Notes: generated by a model from the sequence alone, not told the origin. A DNA stretch of 48,298 bases from Anderseniella sp. (GCA_030626025.1 DAOUPT010000023.1:1-48298), one strand, 5' to 3'. Counted from the stretch's first letter, positions 1 to 6,748 are shown. A program made the numbers and translations.

Positions 1-1
1 G

Positions 2-508
2 GGCTCTAACGAGCATACCAAACGCCAGAAGCAATATGCTGCCAATCGCGGTACGCGGCAGGTTTATACACCGCAAATGATCGTTAATGGTCATCTGGAT
101 GTGGTTGGTTCGCGCCGTGAACAGGTTTTAAATGCTCTCAAGAAAGAGTCTGCCGCGGGTCGGCGGGTGCCGATGACGATTTCGGAAAATAGTACAGAAA
201 TTATTATCAATGTTGCCGACAGCCCGACACCGGCGCTGGTAAAAAAAGCGACCATCTGGGTTATGGTTACTTCCCCCAAGGTGGCTGTTCCGGTTAAACG
301 CGGCGAGAACCGTGGCAAAAGCATCGTCTACCATAATGTGGTGCGCCAAATGATACCGGCGGGTATGTGGAACGGCAAGGCAATTCGCATCACTCTGCCC
401 AAAGATGGCCTTGGCATGAAAGGCTCGCGCGATTGTATCGCACTATTGCAGCTGGGCAATGTAGGTAAGGTGATTGGTGCTGTGCGGATGAGTGATCAGC
501 GCAGTTGA
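2..508 (+). CDS. DUF1223 secreted thioredoxin-like protein, 3' part
   Basis: This is the C-terminal part of a gene cut by the left edge of the window. The frame is open from base 2 with no start seen, and it ends at TGA 506-508. The residues before the internal Met at 77 (reading VYTPQMIVNG) match the conserved core of DUF1223 proteins, so the Met at 77 is not the start. DUF1223 proteins are exported and have a thioredoxin-like fold. Their usual N-terminal Cys motif would lie outside the window and cannot be checked. The function of the family is not established. The gene converges on the WYL regulator at 540-1256 with about 30 bp between them. Confidence 0.8.
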   Translation, partial: GSNEHTKRQKQYAANRGTRQVYTPQMIVNGHLDVVGSRREQVLNALKKESAAGRRVPMTISENSTEIIINVADSPTPALVKKATIWVMVTSPKVAVPVKRGENRGKSIVYHNVVRQMIPAGMWNGKAIRITLPKDGLGMKGSRDCIALLQLGNVGKVIGAVRMSDQRS

Positions 509-539
509 TATGGCTTAAAGCACCTGCCAGTTTCAACCA

Positions 540-1256
540 TCACCCATCCTTTCTGGCTGACATGTAGTCTCCATATTTTTCATTCTCGGCCTTCCACCAG
601 CGATGGAACAGGGCGTCGCGGCGTTCGGGGATGGTTTGTTCAAGGCGAGCCAGAGTGATCATTCTGTCGACGCGAAAATGGCGGAAATCTGCGCGTAACT
701 CGCACCAGGCGACAACCAGCCGGACGCCTTGATGATAAGCCAGAGCAATCGGCCAGATGGTGCGCTCACTGGCGGCGCTTTTGGCATCTTCATATTCAAT
801 ATGGAGTTTTTTGCTGGTTCTGATGGCGGCTCGGATCAGGCCAATATCGACCTTGTCCACGATACTACCGCCGAAATCGGGCACATATAACGGTGCATCG
901 AGCAGGACCGGGCGCAAATTATTGGGGATTACGCTGGCAATCTTGGCAATAGCGTCATTGGCTGATCGGGTTAAAGTGGTATCGCCATGAGAGGACACAA
1001 GGCGGGCACCGAGCATCAAAGCTTCCAACTCATCGGCGCTGAACATCAAGGGCGGCAGATCATAACCCTCGTCCATGACATAACCAATGCCGGCTTCGCC
1101 GCGAATAGGAACCCCATTGGCAATCAGCGAGGCAATGTCGCGATAAACAGTTCGCTGGGTTACTTCCAGTTCAGTGGCAATATAGGCAGATGTCACCGGA
1201 CCGCGCCGACGCCGGAAAAGCTGGATAATTTGTAAAAGTCGATCTGCGCGTCTCAT
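540..1256 (-). CDS. YafY-type transcriptional regulator (HTH_11 + WYL)
   Basis: This is a 238-residue DNA-binding regulator. Residues 1-60 form a DeoR-like winged helix-turn-helix, with a QRTVYRDIASL recognition segment. Residues from about 135 to 220 form a WYL domain, with WPIALAYHQG and a later FRVDRM segment typical of the family. WYL domains are thought to sense a ligand or nucleic acid; the ligand here is unknown. The gene is divergent from the glutathione S-transferase-like gene at 1366, and an 18-bp perfect palindrome lies between them, so it probably represses that gene and itself. The length is normal for the YafY/YobV group. Confidence 0.88.
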   Translation of the reverse strand: MRRADRLLQIIQLFRRRRGPVTSAYIATELEVTQRTVYRDIASLIANGVPIRGEAGIGYVMDEGYDLPPLMFSADELEALMLGARLVSSHGDTTLTRSANDAIAKIASVIPNNLRPVLLDAPLYVPDFGGSIVDKVDIGLIRAAIRTSKKLHIEYEDAKSAASERTIWPIALAYHQGVRLVVAWCELRADFRHFRVDRMITLARLEQTIPERRDALFHRWWKAENEKYGDYMSARKDG

Positions 1257-1297
1257 AGTCTTTCTGCCTGTATTTTTTTGATGCTAGCAGAACGATG

Positions 1298-1328
1298 CTG
1301 ACACCATGGTGTCAGTAGCATGTCAGTA
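1298..1328. promoter_or_regulatory. Operator of the WYL regulator/GST divergent promoter
   Basis: Bases 1298-1315 read CTGACACCATGGTGTCAG, a perfect 18-bp palindrome. Its right half ends in TGTCAGTA (1310-1317), and this octamer is repeated at 1321-1328, 11 bp further on, about one helical turn. The site sits between the start of the regulator (1256) and that of the GST gene (1366). Regulation by the adjacent WYL protein is an inference from position and symmetry. Confidence 0.65.
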
Positions 1329-1365
1329 TGGTCGGTGCCAGATTTTAGATAGAAGGATTACCCTC

Positions 1366-2085
1366 ATGATTACCCTTTACAGTTTTGGTCCGCTATTTGG
1401 CCTGCCTGACCCCAGCCCGTTTTGCATGAAAGCCCAGATGTTGTTGAAAATTGCCGGGCTTGAATATCAGGTCGACAAGGGCGGTTTTGACAAGGCGCCA
1501 AAGGGCAAGCAGCCTTATATGGATGACGACGGCGAGACCACTGCCGACAGCACCTTCATTCGCTTTCATATCGAAAAGAAATATGATTTTGATTTTAACA
1601 GCGGTCTTGATGATTATACTGCCGGTGTTGCCTGGGCTGTCGAGAAGATGTGCGATGATCACCTTTATTGGGTTCTGATCAGCGAGCGCTGGTGCAATCT
1701 GGAAAACTTTAACCGCGGCCCACGGGTTTTCTTTGATGCTGCCCCTGCCCTCATTCGCCCTTTCATTGCCTCGATGATCAGAAAGAAAGTTATCAAAGCC
1801 ACCAAAGCCCACGGACTTGGCCGTCACAGTGTTGCAGAAATCCATCTGCTGGCAGGCAAGGCTATTGATGCAATGGCGGATATTATGGGCGACAATAAAT
1901 ATATGATGGGAAATAGCGTTAGCGGCGCTGATGCGACAGCCTTCGCCTTTATCGATGCGTTGTCATGCAAGCATTTTGAAAGCCCGGTTATTGCGATGAT
2001 CGAAAAACACCAGAACCTGATTGATTATCGCAATCGGATGCGGGCGGAATGGTATCCTGAATTCTACTCATCGTTAGAGAGCTGA
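1366..2085 (+). CDS. Glutathione S-transferase family protein (metaxin/FAX-like)
   Basis: The product has 239 residues. It opens with MITLYSFGPLFGLPDPSPF, a thioredoxin-fold N-terminal GST domain, followed by the KQPYMDDDG and ADSTFI segments characteristic of the GST_N_4/failed-axon-connections group. The rest is an all-helical C-terminal domain containing the VSGADATAFAFIDAL segment. The ATG at 1366 is chosen because AGAAGGA lies 8 bp upstream; a 20-residue extension to 1306 is possible but would run into the operator. Glutathione conjugation or a related thiol reaction is likely, but the substrate cannot be told. It is divergent from a WYL regulator that probably controls it. Confidence 0.85.
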   Translation: MITLYSFGPLFGLPDPSPFCMKAQMLLKIAGLEYQVDKGGFDKAPKGKQPYMDDDGETTADSTFIRFHIEKKYDFDFNSGLDDYTAGVAWAVEKMCDDHLYWVLISERWCNLENFNRGPRVFFDAAPALIRPFIASMIRKKVIKATKAHGLGRHSVAEIHLLAGKAIDAMADIMGDNKYMMGNSVSGADATAFAFIDALSCKHFESPVIAMIEKHQNLIDYRNRMRAEWYPEFYSSLES

Positions 2086-2172
2086 GGCGAGAACGTAAAC
2101 CGGGACGGCGGTTGCAAACAGCAATACCGTCGCCATCAGAAACAGCCGTTTTCTTATGATTTTCTTACGCAT
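2074..2172 (-). CDS. Mini membrane protein, 32 residues
   Basis: This small frame starts at the ATG at 2172 and ends with TAA at 2074-2076. Its last 12 bp overlap the 3' end of the GST gene on the other strand. The product starts MRKKIIRKR, a strongly basic N-terminus, followed by one hydrophobic helix ending in VPVYVLASAL. The layout (basic start, one helix, Pro in the middle, A-S-x-L end) matches the 37-residue product at 2848-2961, which argues that both are real. The ribosome site is weak (AAAGG about 10 bp upstream). A positive-inside single-pass inner-membrane peptide is predicted; no function is known. It could be chance coding. Confidence 0.45.
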   Translation of the reverse strand: MRKKIIRKRLFLMATVLLFATAVPVYVLASAL

Positions 2173-2336
2173 TTATTTTGACCTTTAGACAGAACTACAA
2201 TTGTAAACACGCAAACTGACATTAGATAATACAGGGGCAATTCAGGGATATGCTTTGAACTTGAGATAACATTATCAGGTTGAATATGACCCAAAACTGA
2301 GGACGCTGTTCATCCGGCGTTCATATTGAGGATATA

Positions 2337-2741
2337 ATGGCCGGAAAGAATACTTCCGTTAAAGCGGTGTTGGACGCCTACCCCGAAACAATTCGCGACC
2401 GATTGCTGGAATTGCGCGGAATAATTTTTGATGTGGCCTCGACAACTGACGGGGTCGGGCCGCTTGAGGAAACACTCAAATGGGGCGAACCTGCCTACCT
2501 TACCCGTAAAACCGGCAGCGGCAGTACCATCCGCATTGCGCCGGTCAGAAAATCCGATAGCAAGTTTGCGGTTTATTTTAATTGCAAAACCAGTCTGCTT
2601 GATAGGTTTCGGGAACTGTATCCAGAGCAATTTCAATTCGACGGGAACCGGGCGTTGGTTTTTGCTATCTCTGATGATTTACCAATAGACCCACTTAAAC
2701 ACTGCATCGCGCTGGCGCTGACTTATCATCGGCGAAAATAG
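2337..2741 (+). CDS. DUF1801 domain protein
   Basis: This is a 134-residue soluble protein. The segments VDAYPETIRDRLLELR-like near the start, LKWGEPAYL at about residue 45 and ALVFAISDDLPIDPLKHCI near the end are the signature of DUF1801 (YdhG-like). The domain has a fold related to iron-sulphur scaffold-like proteins but no established activity. The start at 2337 follows GAGGATATA, a plausible ribosome site. It is a single-gene unit, followed by a repeated palindromic element at 2746-2850 that may end its transcript. Confidence 0.8.
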   Translation: MAGKNTSVKAVLDAYPETIRDRLLELRGIIFDVASTTDGVGPLEETLKWGEPAYLTRKTGSGSTIRIAPVRKSDSKFAVYFNCKTSLLDRFRELYPEQFQFDGNRALVFAISDDLPIDPLKHCIALALTYHRRK

Positions 2742-2745
2742 CGTT

Positions 2746-2850
2746 TAGAGCATTTCGGGTTCAGAATGAATACGAAATGCCACTCCACGTAATTGACGTC
2801 GTTGCGTCTCTGATCGAGTTTGTAATTCAAACTAAACCAGAAACGCTCTA
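2746..2850. repeat. 105-bp bipartite palindromic element, copy A
   Basis: This intergenic block begins TAGAGC and ends GCTCTA, so its ends are inverted. One half folds around GCATTTCG/CGAAATGC and the other around AGCGTTTCTG-type arms (GCGTCTCTG and CCAGAAACGC). The same 105-bp element is present at 18111-18215 in the opposite orientation with about 85% identity in my hand alignment. It abuts the stop codon of the mini membrane protein at 2848. Such elements resemble the dispersed intergenic palindromes of Hyphomicrobiales genomes; mobility and role are unknown. Confidence 0.8.
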
Positions 2851-2961
2851 GATAAGATGACTGCCAGCCATAACAGCGACAGGGGCCAGAGTTGCCAATG
2901 TCAGGGCGATAACCATCGCCAGCAGTTTGATTTTGGTGCGTTTTGTTTGAACCTTGTCCAT
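2848..2961 (-). CDS. Mini membrane protein, 37 residues
   Basis: The product starts MDKVQTKRTKIKLL and continues as one hydrophobic helix ending APVAVMAGSHLI. It shares layout and several residues with the 32-residue product at 2074-2172: a basic N-terminus, an L-A/M-rich helix, a Pro, and an A-G/S end. The start at 2961 is chosen for this similarity; the frame also runs back to a TTG at 3033, giving 61 residues, and no good ribosome site precedes 2961. It could be a membrane peptide or a secreted leader. An inverted repeat at 2991-3008 lies just upstream. Function unknown. Confidence 0.5.
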   Translation of the reverse strand: MDKVQTKRTKIKLLAMVIALTLATLAPVAVMAGSHLI

Positions 2962-2990
2962 GGGATAGTAATGACTCGATTCTAACCTTA

Positions 2991-3008
2991 TGAAAATGAT
3001 TCTTTTCA
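2991..3008. promoter_or_regulatory. Inverted repeat upstream of mini protein, Fur-like
   Basis: TGAAAA (2991-2996) and TTTTCA (3003-3008) form a perfect inverted repeat around six bases. Read on the minus strand it contains AATCATTTTC, nine of ten bases matching the right half of the classical Fur box. It lies 30 bp upstream of the mini protein start at 2961. A metal-responsive operator is possible but unproven. Confidence 0.3.
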
Positions 3009-3053
3009 AGGTATTAGAGAATTTTGTTATCAAACTGATTCAGCCATCGGCAT

Positions 3054-3080
3054 AAAAAAAGCCCGGCTAAAAACCGGGCC
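3054..3080 (-). terminator. Rho-independent terminator of the receiver gene
   Basis: On the minus strand GCCCGG, a seven-base loop and CCGGGC (3079-3061) are followed by seven T (3060-3054). It lies 22 bp downstream of the receiver-domain gene that ends at 3102. Confidence 0.88.
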
Positions 3081-3101
3081 TAAATATTGTGGATGAAATC
3101 T

Positions 3102-3455
3102 TTAATCAAGAACGGCCAGAATTTCCATTGGATCCAGCGGCTTTGGCAGAACGCCCATCGCCCCTTCTTCCAAGGCACGATCAACCAGGTCACTGGCTGA
3201 AAAACCGGTCATGAAGTAGACTTTTGCATCGGGGGTATTTTTACGGATCTCAAAAAAACTGTCGACGCCATTTTTACCGGGCATCATGATGTCCATGAAA
3301 GCCATGTCGAAGGTTTTATCCGCAAAAGCTGCGATGGCATTCTCGCCATTATAAACCACGGTAACCTCGTGATCTTCCATTTCGAACAGTTCTGCCAGTG
3401 AATCAGCCGCATCGGTATCATCATCTACAACCAGAATGTGCTTAGCGCTTGCCAT
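3102..3455 (-). CDS. Stand-alone CheY-like response regulator receiver
   Basis: This 117-residue protein is a receiver domain and nothing else. The acidic pocket is DDD at 11-13, the phosphorylation site is D55 in MDIMMPG, the switch Thr is T83 in FMTGF, and the conserved Lys is K105 in PKPLDP. It has no output domain, so it must act by protein contact with a kinase, phosphotransferase or other target. No histidine kinase is next to it in the window. It is a single-gene unit with its own terminator at 3054-3080. Confidence 0.9.
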   Translation of the reverse strand: MASAKHILVVDDDTDAADSLAELFEMEDHEVTVVYNGENAIAAFADKTFDMAFMDIMMPGKNGVDSFFEIRKNTPDAKVYFMTGFSASDLVDRALEEGAMGVLPKPLDPMEILAVLD

Positions 3456-3670
3456 CGTTATTGCCCTTGTAAAGTTTAAAAAGTACCAAAGTTATTGTTG
3501 TGTTTATATTTTGACGCCTGTCTTTCAACAATTAGTTAAGACGGTCTATAAAATTGACTAAAATCGGCAAACTTTATGATTACAACGATTTCAAGGTTAA
3601 CAGCGGCACGTTTTTTTATCTATTTTGCCTATTCCTCACGAATTAATGTAAAAACCTGCCAATTTGGCAC
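3456..3670. other. AT-rich gene-free region
   Basis: This stretch between the receiver gene (minus) and the DUF302 gene (plus) is AT-rich, with no convincing frame or strong hairpin. It must hold the receiver promoter; a candidate promoter for the DUF302 gene follows at 3671. Confidence 0.5.
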
Positions 3671-3698
3671 TTGCATGACACCGTTTCGAGGCTATGTT
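3671..3698 (+). promoter_or_regulatory. Candidate sigma-70 promoter of the DUF302 gene
   Basis: TTGCAT (3671-3676) is separated by 16 bp from TATGTT (3693-3698), and the gene starts at 3740. The match to consensus is moderate. Confidence 0.35.
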
Positions 3699-3739
3699 AT
3701 CATATTCATGTTTTTCTATAAGTAAAGGGCATCGCCACC

Positions 3740-4228
3740 ATGAAACTGCTAAACAACTTCCTGATTGGAGCAACTTTGACTTTAGCTGCAAGTTACGGAC
3801 TGGCAGCCAGGGCCGATAACAGCAGTATAAAGTCATATGTCTTTGAAGCCTCTTATGAAGATGCGGTGTTTGATCTGGGTGAAGCGCTGACCAACAAGGG
3901 ATTGGTGATCGATCATAAAGCCCATGTCGTCAACATGCTGAACCGAACAGCCAAAGATGTCGGCGCAACCAAAACGGTTTATAAGCAGGGTGAGGTCATT
4001 GAGTTCTGCTCGGCCAGCCTGTCGCGCGCTGCGATGGAGGCTGATCCATTGAACATGGCTTTTTGTCCCTATTCAATGTTTGTGTTTGAGACGACGGCCA
4101 ATCCGGGCAAGGTCACAGTTGGCTTCAAGATTCTGAATGGCGCCTCCAACCCTGCGTCGAAAAAGGTTCTTGATGCGGTCAACAAGCTGATGGATGACAT
4201 GGTCCGCGAGGCGGCAGGACTGGAATAA
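3740..4228 (+). CDS. Secreted DUF302 domain protein
   Basis: This 162-residue protein has a signal peptide (MKLLNNFLIGATLTLAAS, cleavage near ARA-DN). The mature part is a DUF302 domain, recognised by YEDAVFDLGEALTNKGLV, by MLNRTAKDVGATK, and by the EFCSASLSR and MAFCPY segments with two Cys. DUF302 proteins are periplasmic, of unknown function, and are often found near sulphur or redox genes. An AAAGGG ribosome site precedes the ATG. It is probably transcribed alone from the candidate promoter at 3671-3698. Confidence 0.85.
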   Translation: MKLLNNFLIGATLTLAASYGLAARADNSSIKSYVFEASYEDAVFDLGEALTNKGLVIDHKAHVVNMLNRTAKDVGATKTVYKQGEVIEFCSASLSRAAMEADPLNMAFCPYSMFVFETTANPGKVTVGFKILNGASNPASKKVLDAVNKLMDDMVREAAGLE

Positions 4229-4367
4229 ACATCATTTTCTTTACGTGAACGGCAAATGAACAGGCTGCTCAGATTTCATTCAAACTCATCATGCAAGTAT
4301 ATCCTCAATGTTGAAACGACCTGAGACAAATCAGGTTTCAAACCAAATCATTGAAGGAAGAAATATC

Positions 4368-4742
4368 ATGATGAAAAAATCTATTATTATCGCAACGGCA
4401 ATGTTCGTTGGCGTTATCGGTCTGCAAGCTCAACAAGCACAAGCAAAAGTTCGCTTTGATGTCCATATCGGCGGCCCTGGCTACTATGGTGGACACGGCC
4501 ATGGTCACGGCCGCTGGGGCGGCGGTCACGGTGGCTGGGGTAACGGCCATGGCGGATGGGGACATCGTCGCATCAGTTGTCATCGCGGCAAACGCATTGT
4601 TCGCAATCATGGCTACCGCTTTATAACACCAATTGATTGCAGCGGCTCTGTCTACAAATACAAAGCCTCTCGTGGTGGAAGCCGTTACATCCTGAAGATG
4701 AAGTCACGTAATGGTCGCATCTTCTCACGCTACCACATCTAA
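4368..4742 (+). CDS. Secreted Gly/His-rich protein with basic Cys domain (paralogue 1)
   Basis: The product has 124 residues: a signal peptide (MMKKSIIIATAMFVG..., cleavage near AQA-KV), a Gly/His/Trp-rich tract at about residues 33-66, and a basic C-terminal domain with RRISC and RIVRNHGYR, then a second Cys in PIDCSGS, and SRNGRIFS near the end. The same C-terminal domain is present in the next gene at 4922. ATG codons at 4368 and 4371 both lie downstream of GAAGGAAG; an upstream extension to 4308 lacks this and would hide the signal peptide. The His/Gly tract could bind metal, but this is only a composition-based guess. I do not know a named function. Confidence 0.75.
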   Translation: MMKKSIIIATAMFVGVIGLQAQQAQAKVRFDVHIGGPGYYGGHGHGHGRWGGGHGGWGNGHGGWGHRRISCHRGKRIVRNHGYRFITPIDCSGSVYKYKASRGGSRYILKMKSRNGRIFSRYHI

Positions 4743-4765
4743 TCTGATCAAAATTTCAAACAAGA

Positions 4766-4797
4766 AAAGCTGGCAGGCTGAAAGGTTTGCCAGCTTT
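4766..4797 (+). terminator. Hairpin after paralogue 1
   Basis: A perfect 10-bp stem (AAAGCTGGCA with TGCCAGCTTT, 12-base loop) lies 24 bp after the stop codon. The following ACCTTTTGG is only a weak T tract, so it may be a terminator or an mRNA-stabilising hairpin. Confidence 0.5.
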
Positions 4798-4879
4798 ACC
4801 TTTTGGTGAATATTAACGTAAACAAACAAAACCACTTGCCTTCGATCAGACTTAGTCGCACACTATATAAGAAAGAAGC

Positions 4880-4898
4880 CCCCGATGGGGTATCGGGG
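4880..4898 (+). promoter_or_regulatory. Leader hairpin before paralogue 2
   Basis: CCCCGAT and ATCGGGG pair around a five-base loop, ending about 10 bp before the TAGGAGG ribosome site of the gene at 4922. No T tract follows. It may affect translation or stability of the transcript. Confidence 0.4.
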
Positions 4899-4921
4899 TT
4901 CCAAGCTTAGGAGGCTCAAAA

Positions 4922-5320
4922 ATGTTGAAAAAAACCATTATTGCAAGCCTGGCTGTGTTAATTGCAATTTTCGCATTTCAGCCGGTTGAAAAGTCTGAAG
5001 CCAAAGCCAGAGTACATATCGGCGTTTATCCTTATGGTGGCTACGGATATCCGCCATATTATGGTGGTGGATATTATCCCGACCCTTACTACGGTGGCGG
5101 ATATTACCCACCGCGCCGTCGATATGCCCCGACGTATCGTCCCCGTCGCATTAGCTGTCGAAGAGCAATCCGCATTGTTCGCAATCACGGCTATCGCAGA
5201 GTTCGGGCCCGCGATTGCAGGGGTTCCAAATACTCGTTTACTGGCAAGAAACGTGGCCGTTGGTACCGCATCCGGATGTATTCGCGTAGTGGCCGCATTT
5301 ACAGTGTTCGCCGCCGTTAA
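4922..5320 (+). CDS. Secreted Gly/Tyr/Pro-rich protein with basic Cys domain (paralogue 2)
   Basis: This 132-residue protein has a signal peptide (MLKKTIIASLAVLIAIFAF, cleavage near SEA-KA), a Gly/Tyr/Pro-rich repeat tract at about residues 37-62 with repeated YYGGGYYP, and a very basic C-terminal domain. The domain carries RRISC, RIVRNHGYR, RDCRGS and SRSGRIYS at the same spacing as in the gene at 4368, so the two are tandem paralogues whose linkers have diverged. A strong TAGGAGG ribosome site sets the start. Similar small basic domains occur in Hyphomicrobiales proteins with no assigned role. Envelope or cell-surface function is likely from the signal peptide only. Confidence 0.75.
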   Translation: MLKKTIIASLAVLIAIFAFQPVEKSEAKARVHIGVYPYGGYGYPPYYGGGYYPDPYYGGGYYPPRRRYAPTYRPRRISCRRAIRIVRNHGYRRVRARDCRGSKYSFTGKKRGRWYRIRMYSRSGRIYSVRRR

Positions 5321-5344
5321 TGCTCCACCCAAACTAAAAAACCG

Positions 5345-5381
5345 AACCCGCCTTTTTCTTCAAGAAACAGGCGGGTTTTTT
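5345..5381. terminator. Bidirectional rho-independent terminator
   Basis: AACCCGCCT (5345-5353) pairs with AGGCGGGTT (5369-5377). T runs follow on the plus strand (to 5381), and A runs precede it, giving T on the minus strand. It serves both the gene ending at 5320 and the minus-strand transporter gene ending at 5386. Confidence 0.85.
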
Positions 5382-5385
5382 GTTA

Positions 5386-6015
5386 TCAGGCAGGTTGTAC
5401 TTTTGCAACCTTGTTGCGCAGCAGGCCGTAAGGAACGAGCATGACAAGGGCAACCAGCATTTTTACGACAAAATCACCTCCGGCCAGTGACACCCATCTT
5501 GGAACTTCGGTGGCGAACAATCCAAGCAGTGGTGCGCTTTCGACCAAGAACGGTACACTTTCACCAAGCATGGCAAATGAAGCGGCAAAAGCCAGCGAGA
5601 AGAATAAGGCCGTGTCGATAATGGATCCCAATGTTGATGAAATCACCGGAGCCCGCCACCAGCGTCCTCCCCGCAATTCATTAAAAACATAGACGTCCAG
5701 CAGTTGCGCCATCAAAAACGCGGTGCCCGATGCAATTGCAATCCGCACTGGTGCCAGCAAGGCTGACAACACCACAGCGGCAGCAAAACCGATAATCACC
5801 ACAATACGCGCCTTTGAAGGTCCAAAGGCGCGATTGGTCAGATCGGTGACAAGAAACGCGGCGGGATAGGTAAAAGCGCCCCAGGTCAGGATATCGGCCA
5901 GATTATAGCCAGCAATTGTTACCTGAACCGGAAACTGGACCAGATAGTTCGAGGCGACGACAATCGCAATCATTGCCGCCACAAGTGTTATCAGGACTTT
6001 GTTCTTCAACAACAT
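5386..6015 (-). CDS. yhhQ: Queuosine precursor transporter (VUT/YhhQ family)
   Basis: This 209-residue protein has about six hydrophobic segments. Motifs typical of YhhQ/DUF165 are present: YNLADILTWGAFTYPAAFLV, DLTNRAFGPSKAR in the first cytoplasmic region, and the later SSTLGSIIDTALFF. The family imports queuosine precursors (preQ0/preQ1) into the cell for tRNA modification. The second Met (6015) is chosen because GAAGGG lies 8 bp before it but only 2 bp before the first Met at 6021. The gene lies 25 bp downstream of ndk on the same strand, so the two are probably cotranscribed. No preQ1 riboswitch fits in the short gap. Confidence 0.85.
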   Translation of the reverse strand: MLLKNKVLITLVAAMIAIVVASNYLVQFPVQVTIAGYNLADILTWGAFTYPAAFLVTDLTNRAFGPSKARIVVIIGFAAAVVLSALLAPVRIAIASGTAFLMAQLLDVYVFNELRGGRWWRAPVISSTLGSIIDTALFFSLAFAASFAMLGESVPFLVESAPLLGLFATEVPRWVSLAGGDFVVKMLVALVMLVPYGLLRNKVAKVQPA

Positions 6016-6039
6016 AACCATTTCCCTTCCGCCGGTAAT

Positions 6040-6462
6040 TTAGCCGACGATTTCTTCTTCTTTAAAGCACTGACTGATTTCAAGAGCCGCATTTTCAGGG
6101 CTGTCTGAACCGTGGACTGAATTGGCTTCAATGCTTTCAGCAAATTCGGCACGGATAGTACCGGCATCGGCATCAGCTGGGTTGGTTGCACCCATAACTT
6201 GCCGGTTTTTTGCAACTGCGTCTTCACCTTCAAGCACTTGCATAACGATCGGGCCTGAGATCATGAAGTCAACCAGATCGTTAAAGAACGGACGTTCTTT
6301 GTGAATGCCGTAAAATTCCTCTGCATCAGCACGTTGCCATTGAACCCGCTTTGAAGCCACAACGCGAAGGCCCGCGTCTTCAAATTTGGCGATAATCTTG
6401 CCGGTTAGGTTACGACGTGTTGCGTCAGGTTTGATCATAGAAAATGTGCGTTGAACCGCCAT
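6040..6462 (-). CDS. ndk: Nucleoside-diphosphate kinase
   Basis: This 140-residue enzyme transfers the gamma phosphate from ATP to nucleoside diphosphates via a phosphohistidine. The N-terminus [13 protein letters not shown], the RPFF segment, MGATNP and the active-site NSVHGSDS are all present; the catalytic His is H117. Length is standard for the bacterial enzyme. An AAAGGAAC ribosome site precedes the ATG. It is followed by the YhhQ-like transporter gene on the same strand. In Hyphomicrobiales ndk usually lies near holC and pepA, as it does here at a longer distance. Confidence 0.97.
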   Translation of the reverse strand: MAVQRTFSMIKPDATRRNLTGKIIAKFEDAGLRVVASKRVQWQRADAEEFYGIHKERPFFNDLVDFMISGPIVMQVLEGEDAVAKNRQVMGATNPADADAGTIRAEFAESIEANSVHGSDSPENAALEISQCFKEEEIVG

Positions 6463-6532
6463 GGTATTGTTCCTTTTAAAATGTGAGGGATAAGATTGCG
6501 CGGTTTATAACGATGTAGCGGGAAAATCACAA

Positions 6533-6565
6533 GGGGAATTGGGAGGGGATTGGGAATTGGAGGGG
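6533..6565 (+). other. Potential G-quadruplex motif upstream of ndk
   Basis: The plus strand has runs GGGG, GGG, GGGG and GGG spaced by 4, 1 and 3 bases (6533-6554), with another GGGG at 6562-6565. This satisfies the usual G3+N1-7 pattern. It lies 71-103 bp upstream of the ndk start, on the template side of ndk transcription. Confidence 0.45.
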
Positions 6566-6608
6566 AATTGTGTTTTGATACGGAGGGGTTTGATTGTCGC
6601 TCACGCAA

Positions 6609-6669
6609 GATGCGCTTAGCGCATCGCTCCGCGGGGCGGCGCTATTAAGCGCCGAGCCGCAGTCGCGGC
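6609..6669. repeat. Row of three perfect short hairpins
   Basis: GATGCGC/GCGCATC (6609-6625, loop TTA), CGGCGCT/AGCGCCG (6637-6654, loop ATTA) and GCCGC/GCGGC (6656-6669) follow one another. They lead directly into the large inverted repeat at 6672-6748. The GC content is clearly higher than in the neighbouring genes. Confidence 0.65.
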
Positions 6670-6671
6670 TA

Positions 6672-6748
6672 GTCCTCGCTAGCGCTCGTCCGGCTGCGGA
6701 GTCTTAAGTTCGTTTTGAGTCCGCAGCCGGACGAGCGTTAGCGAGGAC
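6672..6748. repeat. Large inverted repeat, 29-bp arms
   Basis: The arm at 6672-6700 (starting GTCCTCGCTAGCGCTCG) and the arm at 6720-6748 (ending GAGCGTTAGCGAGGAC) are complementary over 29 bp with one mismatch, around a 19-base AT-rich loop. No T tract follows, so it is not a typical terminator. It may be a REP/BIME-like element or the remnant of a small mobile palindrome. Confidence 0.75.

Noticed and set aside
3665-3680. Possible sigma-54 promoter (TTGGCAC followed by TTGCA)
   Set aside because: The two elements are directly adjacent, whereas sigma-54 promoters need about five bases between TGGCAC and TTGC.
5387-6039. preQ1 riboswitch before the queuosine-precursor transporter
   Set aside because: The gene starts 25 bp after ndk and the short gap has neither room nor the expected hairpin-pseudoknot pattern.
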